A stretch of DNA of 64,000 bases from Deltaproteobacteria bacterium (GTDB lineage Bacteria; Myxococcota_A; Polyangia; DRWM01; JAAZOP01). The stretch spans positions 62,001 through 126,000 of the forward strand of contig JACRCX010000038.1 in the NCBI GenBank assembly GCA_016218815.1, in the 5' to 3' direction. Below the pieces are notes generated by a model, which worked only from the letters and a program-made list of their open reading frames with translations, was not told the DNA's origin and searched no databases. A program made the translations under genes and the position numbers. Positions 17,012-25,700 of this stretch are shown here, in pieces (the stretch's first letter is position 1; every line of letters starts with the position of its first letter).

Positions 17012-18691
17012 CTACTCCACGGCCTCGATCGTTGCCTCGACCGCCACGTACTGCGGCAGCGTCGCCCGCACCGCGATCGGCGCCGGCCCGAACGGCACGA
17101 AGCGGAACGTCGCCACCCCGTCGGCCCCCGTCGTCGCCCGCAGCACGAAGTCCCCCTCCTTGAGCAGCACGACCGTTGCACCCTCTGTCGGTTCTCCTCC
17201 CCCACCCGTCACCCGCACCGTCACCTCGTTGTAGCCCGGCCCATAGTCCGGAGGCGCCGTCACCTGGAGCGTCCCCGGGCCTTCGCTCCACATCTCCAAC
17301 GCCGGGTCGCCCAGCAGCGTCACGATGAGGTGCGTCCACCATTCGGAGGCGTCCGTCATGTTGAACGGGACGCCCATGATCCGCAGGTTGAACTCGCGCA
17401 TGTGCGCGCGCCCGAAGTCCACTGCCTCGCCCATGCGCCGAATGCCCTGCGCGAACATGGCATCGTAGAACTCGTGCAGGAACTGCGTCCCGCCGACAGG
17501 GCCCAGCCCGATCGCGCCGTTGCCGAGGTACCCCACCGCGCCGTGCTCGCGCACGATCAGCAGCTCGCCCGCGGAATCGTCGTCCGGACCCTGCTCCTCC
17601 CACCCGTCGAACGTCGGCTCGTCGGCCACATCGGCGAAGTTGCCCGAGAGGCAGGCGCAGCTCGCGAAGATCGTGGGGGCGGCGTTGGTCAGTCCCCGCA
17701 CCCAGTCCCCGTCCAGCTCGGCCGCGAGGTTCCACCAGCTCCCGTGCCCGTTGTGGAACGTGAGCGGGAATCCTTCGTCCAGCGCCGCCGCGACCCGGCG
17801 GGAATTCAGGACCTCACCGCCGTAGCGGCTCGCCGCCGCGTCCGTCGCGTACAGGCGCCGGGCGTGATCGAGGAACTCCGGCGGGAAGAACGCGGCGATC
17901 GTGATCTCCAGCGCCTCCGCGCCGTCGATGTCGCCGAGCACCGGCAGGCTCGTCGCCACGTCCGACAGGAATAGCGGCCACGTCGCCCGCGCGAACGCGT
18001 CGCGCTCGTAGTCCTCGACCTTCGCGCGATAGATCTCGACTTCCTCGGGCCGGCTCGCCGGCACCCGCCCGACCGCCACGTCCGGACCGCGCAGGTCCTC
18101 CAGCGACAGATCCTGGTCCCGTTCGCCCCAGATCCCGTCGCCGTCGCCGTCCCAGTCCGCCTCCAGCTCGCCGAAGTAGATCTCCGCCGGGGCGATCGAC
18201 GTGTACGTGTCGCCGAGCGGCACCGTGACCTGCGCCTCGACGCGCCGGTAGGGCACCTTCTCGGCGTCGCCGCCCAGGAGGACGAAGCGCAGCGCGCCCG
18301 CCGCCCACCGCTGGCGCAGCCAGTTGCGCAGCGCCTCGGCGTCGTCGACCCCTTCCGCCGCCGCGTACACCTCTTCCGTCGTCACGACGCGCGTGAGGAT
18401 CCCGCCCAGCGTCCGGTACGCCGCGTACGGCTGCCATGCCGCGCCGAGATCCTCCGCCGTGACGACGACCATCTCCGGCTCGGCGTCGCGCAGGTTCCCC
18501 TCGGTCGTCCGTCCCTCCGGATCCGGGAGGAACCACTCCGGCCGCGGCCCGGTCTCGGCTTCTTCGGCGGCATCTCCGCCGGCATCGACGACGTCGACGC
18601 CGGCATCTCCTGCGGCATCATCGCCTCCGCACGCGTCGAGCGCCCCACCGATCAGCAGCACCGCCGTCGCCGTTCCCAGGGTCCGTCGCAT
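17012..18691 (-). CDS. C25 (gingipain-like) cysteine peptidase lipoprotein
   Basis: A 559-residue exported protein. A signal peptide ends in GGALDAC, suggesting lipidation, and is followed by an Asp/Ala-rich linker. The peptidase domain carries the C25 dyad: His in HNGHGSWWN and Cys about 35 residues later in FASCACLSGNF. A C-terminal beta-sandwich-like domain (about 470-559) could be the Ig-like module usual in this family. GGAGGGA precedes the ATG. In Myxococcota such peptidases are often surface-anchored and used in protein turnover or predation; substrate specificity cannot be read. Confidence 0.88.
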   Translation of the reverse strand: MRRTLGTATAVLLIGGALDACGGDDAAGDAGVDVVDAGGDAAEEAETGPRPEWFLPDPEGRTTEGNLRDAEPEMVVVTAEDLGAAWQPYAAYRTLGGILTRVVTTEEVYAAAEGVDDAEALRNWLRQRWAAGALRFVLLGGDAEKVPYRRVEAQVTVPLGDTYTSIAPAEIYFGELEADWDGDGDGIWGERDQDLSLEDLRGPDVAVGRVPASRPEEVEIYRAKVEDYERDAFARATWPLFLSDVATSLPVLGDIDGAEALEITIAAFFPPEFLDHARRLYATDAAASRYGGEVLNSRRVAAALDEGFPLTFHNGHGSWWNLAAELDGDWVRGLTNAAPTIFASCACLSGNFADVADEPTFDGWEEQGPDDDSAGELLIVREHGAVGYLGNGAIGLGPVGGTQFLHEFYDAMFAQGIRRMGEAVDFGRAHMREFNLRIMGVPFNMTDASEWWTHLIVTLLGDPALEMWSEGPGTLQVTAPPDYGPGYNEVTVRVTGGGGEPTEGATVVLLKEGDFVLRATTGADGVATFRFVPFGPAPIAVRATLPQYVAVEATIEAVE

Positions 18692-18776
18692 CGTGTCCCT
18701 CCGCCCCGCTCGGCCCGGAGCGTAGCGGCAGGGGCGCGTGCGAGCAAGCGGGCGCTTGGAGGACGGGGAGGGTTCC

Positions 18777-18933
18777 CAGTTTTCAGTTCTCAGTTCTCGG
18801 TTCTCGGAGCGGGCAGGAGCCGGTGGTCCTCGATCCGCACGCGTGGAGGCGGTCGAGGACAGGATACCCCGATGGCCGGTTGGCGGAGGGGGAGGGTGTC
18901 CGGCTGAGAACCGAGAACTGAGAACCGAAAACT
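18777..18933. repeat. Inverted pair of GAGAACCGAGAAC-type repeats
   Basis: The left copy (18777-18807) reads CAGTTCTCAGTTCTCGG. The right copy (18904-18933) reads its complement, TGAGAACCGAGAACTGAG. About 96 bases separate the arms. A third copy (GACTGAGAACCGAGAACCGA) lies at about 22691-22711. The right arm overlaps the last bases and stop of the kelch gene. The spacer has no gene. Confidence 0.75.
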
Positions 18934-21337
18934 ACGAGCTGCGGCGGCGCCGGATCAGGAGGGCGGCGCCCAAACCGAGCAGCAGCGAGACCAGGGAGCC
19001 TGCACCCACCGGCTGCGCGACGCTGCACGAGCAGCCGTCGTCGCCGCCGCCGCCGCCGCCGTCGGCCGCGGTGTCGGTCGTGCCGTCGGTGGTGCCGTCC
19101 GGACGCGGACCGTCGGTGGTCCCGTCCGCGTCGGCGTCCGCGGCCACGTCGCCCGTGCCGTCGGCATCCGCGTCGGCCCCGACATCGGCGTCACCGTCCG
19201 CGTCGGCGTCGGCCGCGCAGATCACGGGGTCGATCGCGGCGGGCAGGCCCGTGTCGCTCGGCCAGCGCTCGGAGCTGGCGACCAGCTCGCCGGCGTCGTC
19301 GTTGCCCCCGGCGAGGTAGACGAAGTCGTCGAGGACCGCGGCGCCGAAGTACAGCAGCGTCGGGGTGACCGGATCCGACTGCTGCACCCAGGTGTCGCCG
19401 GCGAGGCACCACCAGTCGGGGACGGCGACCAGGGTCGTGGCCGTGGTGTCCGTGCCGCCGATCACGCAGAGCTGGCCGCGATAGACGACGCCCGCGCGTC
19501 CCGTGACGAACGACGGCAGCCACGGAACGTCGGTGCTCCAGGTGTTGCCCGCGATGTCGTACAAGTCGGTTCCGACGGTGGTGAAGTTCTGGAGTGCACC
19601 GGTGGTCGCGTCCACCTCGTAGTGGCTTCCAGCCGTGAAGTAGATCTGGCCGCCGAGCACGCCCACGGCGGCGTCGTAGAGCCCGAAGTCCGGGTCGGGC
19701 GTGTCCAGCGTCGTGCCCGTCTCGGAATCGTCCCACGTGTCGGTCGCGACGTCGTACGCCTGGAACACGGGAGCGCTCGTGTCGGGGTTGTCGGGCAGGT
19801 CCGTGGAGGGGAGTTCCGCCTCGTAGTTCTGATTGACGTCGACGAGCCCGCCGTAGACGAAGACCGTGTCGGATGCGGGATCGCAGGCCACGTTCGGACT
19901 CATCGTCGCGTAGGTGGGACCGGTCCGCACGGTCCAGGTGTCGGCGGCGATGTCGTAGTCGAGCAGGTCCTCCAGGAACATCGCGGGAACGAGCGGAGGT
20001 CCGGCGTCCTCGAGCTGGGTGAGGCCGCCCACGTAGTAGATGTGGCCGTTCATCGCGCATGCGCCGCCCATCGTCACCGTGTTCGGCAGTTCCGCGATAG
20101 CGCAGTCGTCCCAGCCGTTGACGGCCGGATCCCAGCGCGCCGTGTTGTCGGTCACCACCCACGTCGTCGCGTCCAGCGTTCTGCCGGCCAGGGTGTACAG
20201 GTAGTCGCCGTCGGAAACGAGCGTCGCATAGGTCGTTGCCTCGGGGAGATCCGCCGTCCCCTGCCAGTCGCTGTCGCCGTGCGTGGTGTAGATCAGAATG
20301 GTTGCCGTCGTCGTGTTCCCACCGCTCGTTCCCGTCACCGTGGTCGTGCCCAGATCGCCCGGGTCGGCAGCGGCTGCAACCGTGACGTCGACGGAGAACG
20401 AGGTGGTGCCGCCGCCGGCGGCCACGGTGACGCTTCCCGGAGTCGGCGTCGCCGTCCATCCGGCGGTCCCGGTCGCCGTGAGCGCCACGGTCACCGGCGC
20501 GCTGCTGAAGTTCAGCATCTCGAAATCGAAGGTCAGGGTGGACCCTGGCGCGCCCGTGTCCGTCTGCTGGCCCGGGAAGATGCCGAACGAGTCGCTGGCG
20601 ACGAACCGCACCGCGTAGCTGTCGGGGATTTTGATGGTGTCGGTCCAGCCGCAGAGGCTGAGGCCCTGTGCGCCGTCGCCGTCTTCGATGCCGATCGTGG
20701 TCTTGTTGCCGTCCGAGTAGGGAGGCAAGCCGGCGTTGTTGCCCGAGTCCTGGATGTTCACCTGGGCCTCGTTGCTCCCTTCGTAGAGCACGATCTGGAA
20801 CGTCACCGGGTCGGACACGAATTCCGTGATCTGGTGGAAGTAGTCCACGTTGTCGTAGGTCACCACGAACCGCTGGTCTACTCCGGCCGTCCCCAACGTC
20901 GCGTAGCAGATCGTCCCCGGGCCCGCCTCGTTCTCCCGGGGATCCAGATCGTTGAAGAAACCGTAGAGCGCCAGGTTCACCGTCTGGGTTGTCGTCGTGC
21001 CGTACAGATCCTGGGGCAGTGGGCACTGCGGGACGAACCCGGAGAGGACGTTGCTCTGGAACGCAACGTACCCGTTCGAGCCGATCCTCACCTGCGTGTA
21101 GTCCGTTCCGTAGAAGTTGAACGTGAACCCAATCGGGATCGCCGCGGACTCCGCGTCGTCGTTCAGCGTGACACAGTTGGTCGTCCCCACGTCGTCCCAC
21201 GAGTACGTGACCCCCGCCTCGTCGCTGTCCTTCCAGCCGTAGCCGAAGCGGTCGGGGCCGCCGACCGACGCCCGGGCGCTGCCGGCCAAGCCCATCGTCG
21301 CCACGAGGCACAACACGGAAATCGTTCGCACGTTCAT
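18932..21337 (-). CDS. Kelch-repeat surface protein with MYXO-CTERM-like sorting tail
   Basis: An 801-residue secreted protein. Start at Met 21337, with GGAGGAGG 6 bases upstream and a clear signal peptide ending SARA. Residues about 20-270 resemble an adhesin-like beta domain. An Ig-like domain is at about 290-390. Kelch repeats follow (LYTLAG, IYYVGG, VFVYGG, QLCVIGG, VYLAGG), predicting a beta-propeller. A long acidic Asp/Ala linker leads to the tail CSCSVAQPVGAGS, a hydrophobic helix and RRRR, the tripartite MYXO-CTERM sorting signal of myxobacteria. The protein is therefore probably processed and anchored at the outer surface. Function may be adhesion or ligand binding. Confidence 0.88.
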   Translation of the reverse strand: MNVRTISVLCLVATMGLAGSARASVGGPDRFGYGWKDSDEAGVTYSWDDVGTTNCVTLNDDAESAAIPIGFTFNFYGTDYTQVRIGSNGYVAFQSNVLSGFVPQCPLPQDLYGTTTTQTVNLALYGFFNDLDPRENEAGPGTICYATLGTAGVDQRFVVTYDNVDYFHQITEFVSDPVTFQIVLYEGSNEAQVNIQDSGNNAGLPPYSDGNKTTIGIEDGDGAQGLSLCGWTDTIKIPDSYAVRFVASDSFGIFPGQQTDTGAPGSTLTFDFEMLNFSSAPVTVALTATGTAGWTATPTPGSVTVAAGGGTTSFSVDVTVAAAADPGDLGTTTVTGTSGGNTTTATILIYTTHGDSDWQGTADLPEATTYATLVSDGDYLYTLAGRTLDATTWVVTDNTARWDPAVNGWDDCAIAELPNTVTMGGACAMNGHIYYVGGLTQLEDAGPPLVPAMFLEDLLDYDIAADTWTVRTGPTYATMSPNVACDPASDTVFVYGGLVDVNQNYEAELPSTDLPDNPDTSAPVFQAYDVATDTWDDSETGTTLDTPDPDFGLYDAAVGVLGGQIYFTAGSHYEVDATTGALQNFTTVGTDLYDIAGNTWSTDVPWLPSFVTGRAGVVYRGQLCVIGGTDTTATTLVAVPDWWCLAGDTWVQQSDPVTPTLLYFGAAVLDDFVYLAGGNDDAGELVASSERWPSDTGLPAAIDPVICAADADADGDADVGADADADGTGDVAADADADGTTDGPRPDGTTDGTTDTAADGGGGGGDDGCSCSVAQPVGAGSLVSLLLGLGAALLIRRRRSS

Positions 21338-21519
21338 CTTCGTTCCTCCTCCATGACCGAACGGTCCAGCAAATGACGCCGGAAGCCAAGCACGTCCCGG
21401 ACCCGGATGCAAGCGATTCGAACCACCGATTGACTTTCCGGTGGCATTCGGGTTCCCTTCGCGTATTCTCGGCGTGGCGTCGGGGGTGGGCCGACGCCCC
21501 ACCGGGTCCGGGAGCGCGA

Positions 21520-22656
21520 ATGATGAAGTGGACAGCATCCTTGCTGGTGACGCTTGGCGTTGCCTTCGCGGGGCCTGTGCAGGCCCAGGACGACGAAGCC
21601 GGGTTCGACGACCGCCTCTGGTCCTCCAACCCCGCCGACGCCCTCGCCGGGCCCGCGCAGGAAGCCGGCTCCGACGAAAGCGGCGAGATCTCCCTCGTCG
21701 CGGAGGTCGAACCCGGGGAGGAGTTGCTCGCGCCCTGGCGCGGCTCCCAGATCACCTACCTCAACGAGGTCGGCGTCGTCAGCTTCGACCGCTCGTTCGA
21801 TCTCACCTACAACCCTTACTGGCTCATGACCTGGGTCTTCCGCCCCCGCTGGTGGTTCGACGACGTCTGGAACGTCGCCGCCCGCCTCGACCTCAGTCGC
21901 GAGGTCACCCAGGCCGACGATCGCACCTTCCAGGGCGAGACCTGGGTCCACGACCTGCTCCTCTCCGCCGGCGCCTCCAGGTTCGTCACCATCCCCGGCG
22001 CCGGGATCGACGTCTCCGCCGACCTCGTCCTCACCGTCCCCACCAGCAAGATCTCCCAGGCCCGCACCCTTGCCCTCGGCATCGGACCCGGCGTCCGCAT
22101 CAGTCGCAACGTCGACCTCGGCCCCGCCGGGACCCTCTTCCTCGACTACCACGTCCGCTTCTCCGCCTTCCTCAACCGCTACACCACCTCCGAGCTGGAG
22201 ACGCCGATCATCCCGAGCTGCTCGGGGATCGACGGCGGCTGCGACGAGTTCATCAACACCGGCGAGCGCAACACGCAGTGGCGTGTGCAGCACGGGATCA
22301 GCATCTCCTGGCAGGTGCTCGACTGGCTCGGAGCCTCCGCCGGCTTCGAGCACATCGTCTCCTGGCTCTACGACATCGACAAGGACGACCCGAGGATCTC
22401 GGACCAGGCCGAGGCCGACATCGACGCCCGCTACTCGTCAGCCTTCGACGTCGAGCTGACCTTCTCGCCCTGGAATCCCCTCGAGCTCGGTCTCGGCTAC
22501 TCCACCATCAGTCCGCAGCTCGCGCCCGACTCGACGTACTACAACCCGTTCTACAACCGCTACAGCACCGTGTACCTGGACCTCCGCATCCTGATCGACG
22601 GGCTGGTGGACGAGATCACGGGCACCGGCAGTCCCACGAGAGAGGAAGAACTTTGA
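21520..22656 (+). CDS. Predicted outer-membrane beta-barrel protein
   Basis: A 378-residue protein with a signal peptide ending GPVQAQ. After an acidic stretch it alternates amphipathic strands rich in Trp, Tyr and Phe, and ends in strands typical of a barrel. I see no family signature. It lies 83 bases upstream of the large metalloprotease lipoprotein, in the same direction, so the pair may act together in secretion or surface display. Two consecutive ATGs (21520, 21523) follow GGGAGCGCGA. Expression could start from the 182-base divergent gap shared with the kelch gene. Confidence 0.65.
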   Translation: MMKWTASLLVTLGVAFAGPVQAQDDEAGFDDRLWSSNPADALAGPAQEAGSDESGEISLVAEVEPGEELLAPWRGSQITYLNEVGVVSFDRSFDLTYNPYWLMTWVFRPRWWFDDVWNVAARLDLSREVTQADDRTFQGETWVHDLLLSAGASRFVTIPGAGIDVSADLVLTVPTSKISQARTLALGIGPGVRISRNVDLGPAGTLFLDYHVRFSAFLNRYTTSELETPIIPSCSGIDGGCDEFINTGERNTQWRVQHGISISWQVLDWLGASAGFEHIVSWLYDIDKDDPRISDQAEADIDARYSSAFDVELTFSPWNPLELGLGYSTISPQLAPDSTYYNPFYNRYSTVYLDLRILIDGLVDEITGTGSPTREEEL

Positions 22657-22739
22657 CGCCCCTGCGCGGGCGAACGACGGCACCTGTCCGGACTGAGAAC
22701 CGAGAACCGAAGACGGATAACCGACAAGGAGCGATGGTC

Positions 22740-25700
22740 ATGACAAGGAAGACGTGGTGGTTGACGCTCGGAACGCTCGCGGCCCTCGCAACGCTTCCCG
22801 GTTGCGCCGACGAACGCGATCCGGTGGACCGCGTCCAGCCCTTCGCGCTGGACAAGGCGTTCTTCATCGGCGAGGACTTCACGGACTCGAGCGACGATCC
22901 CGAGTTCTGGGCGCAGGCGACGCTGATCGATGTCGGCTACGGCGCCACCCAGGACGGGGCGTTCACCTCCACCTACGTCCAGCCCGTCGGCCGCATCCGC
23001 TGGCAGATCACCGAGGATCTCCTCCTCGGGCGCCTCGCCTACGAGCGCATCGACAACAGCGACGGCAAGGGCGTGGGGCGCCGGACCGAGGACGGCGTTG
23101 TCGTCGTGGCCTATCCCATCGAGAGCCACTTCGACATCGTGCGCCAGTACAACCCCACGACCGGCGAGCAGATCAACGTCCTCGAGGAGAACTCGGTCGA
23201 CCGGCCGTGGAACGAGCGCCAGTACATGCGCGTCGACTGGTCGCGCAACCTCAACACCGACAGCTACGACTTCGACATGCTCTCCATGCTCGGCCTGATG
23301 GGCGGGTTCGACTACGAGTCCCTGGACTACGACGTCACCGACCCCGACGACCCCGACGCCCCGTTCTTCGACCTCGAGCACGGCTACTTCGACGTCACGA
23401 ACAAGGCGTTCGCCGAGCCACAGACCATCGACATCAGCTCCTTCGGCTGGGGCATCGCCGGCATCCCCGCCTGCTGGCTCGACGGCGACTTCATGGGAGG
23501 CTCCTCCCCCTTCGGCAACTGCAACCCCTCCGAGCTGACCATCCGCCAGTCGTTCCGCCGCGTGGAGGACCGCGACTTCCAGCCCAAGGAATGGGACGGC
23601 TACCGCTTCCAGGCCTTCGGCGGCTTCTACATGGATCGCTACGGCTACGCCCGCGACTACGGCATGACCGACGACATGTGGCACCGGCTCCTCAGCCACC
23701 ACAACATCTGGGAGCGCAGCCACTACTACGCCGACCCCACCCACATGACCGGCGCCATCCCGTGCTACACGCCCGACACCACGCCCTTCGGCGCCGACCC
23801 CCACCGCGATACCGACCCGCGCGACGGCACCGAGGACGAGTGCGCCGCCGCCGGGGCCGGGTCCAAGTGCGACGTCTTCACGCAGAAGTGCACGTTGCCC
23901 TACGCCCAACGCACGCCCCAGACCCTCGTCTGGTACTACGCCGAGGGGAGCAACCCCGAGTACTTCCCGGGCACCGCCGAGGCCGCGCACCAGTGGGACG
24001 TCGGCCTGCGCGCCGCCGTGCGCTCCGCGCAGTACGCCGAGTGCGTGGCGACCGGCGGGGACCAGGAGACCTGCGCCGGCCGCTTCCCGATCTGGTTCGG
24101 CCAGATGGACGACTACCAGGACGCGATCTGGCTCGCCGACGAGATCGACAAGTGCCGCAACGGCCTGGCCTACGCCCGCCAGGACTGCGACGAGCTGGCG
24201 GACGACCTCGGCGCCGGGCGCGGGTTCGACCCCGGCGTCATCTCCGTCGCCAAGATGGACGAGATGATCGTGCTGTGCCACAGCCCGGTCGAGGCGGGCG
24301 ATCCCGAGGCGTGCGGCGGCCCGCGGCTGCCTGCCGGAACGACCGCCGAACAGTGCCAGAACGCCTACCGCGACGGCGCCGCCGCCGACACGCTCATCGC
24401 CACCTGCCGCACCGCCCTCAACGTCCGCCGCGGCGACCTGCGCTACAACCACGTCAACGGCATCTGGGATCCCCAGACCTGGTCGCCCTGGGGCATCTAC
24501 GCCGACTCCGTCGACCCGCTCACCGGCGAGGTCATCGCCACGAGCATCAACGTCTGGACCCACGTCAACGACATCGCCAGCCAGGATGCCATCGACAAGA
24601 TCCGCTTCCTCGCCGGCGAGCTGGATGCGGAGGACGTGACCGAGGGCGAGTACGTCCACAACTGGTCCCAGGCGGCCGAGGCCGCCTCGCGCGGCGGTGT
24701 CCTGCCCATGATGTCCCGGCAGGAGGTCGATGACCGGATCGCCCGCTTCGGCGGCGCCGACAGCGCCGCCGGAGTTCCCGCGACGCTTCCGCCCGACACC
24801 CTGCGCGACGTCCGCGACATCAACCGCGCCCTGCAGGGCGTCCGCGCCTCGATCAGCGCCCCGACCTCGACCTCCGCGATCTACAACGCGCGCCGCCAGT
24901 CCGCCCGCGGGACGCACTTCGAGGCCGAGCTGATGACGCCGATGGTCCAGGAGTACCGCGGCGTCGACGGGCTGCCCATCGATCAGACCGTGCTGGACGT
25001 CGCCTCGCCGCTCCGCGGCGGAAACGCCGAGATCCACCAGCAGTGGACTCAGATGATCGAGGAAGCACTCGCCCGCCGCGGCGCGTGCATCCTGCAGCCG
25101 GGCGAGGCCGAGATGCCGTTCTCCCTGATCGGCCTGGCCGACGTGCTGCAGCAGAAGTTCGGCAGCTTCGACCGCCGCGATCCGGTCGCCGTCCAGCAGG
25201 AGCGCGCCGAACGCATGCGCAAATACCTCGCACAGCGTCTCCACATGTCCGTCATCAGCCACGAGATGGGGCACTCGATGGCCCTGCGCCACAACTTCGT
25301 CGGCTCCTCCGACGCCTACATGTACCGGCCGCAGTACTGGCAGCTCCGCACGCGCAACGGCGCCGTGACCGAGCCGTGCACGGAGCTGTCGACCGACGGC
25401 CGCGACTGCGTCGGCCCCCGCTGGTTCGACCCGGTCACCGACGAGGAGCGCGAGAACCTGATCTGGATGTGGAGCATCGGCTCGATCATGGACTACCCCG
25501 GCGAGCTGACGCAGGACACGATGGGCCCGAACATCTGGGACTTCGCCGCCGCGCGCATGGTCTACGGCGAGACCGTCGCCATGAACCCCAACCCCGATTT
25601 CAAGTTCGACCAGCCCCGGGGGCGCGCCGCGCTCGACAAGATGGACAACTTCGGCGGCATCATCGGCATTCGCTGGTCCCTCGACGACGGCGACGCCGCC

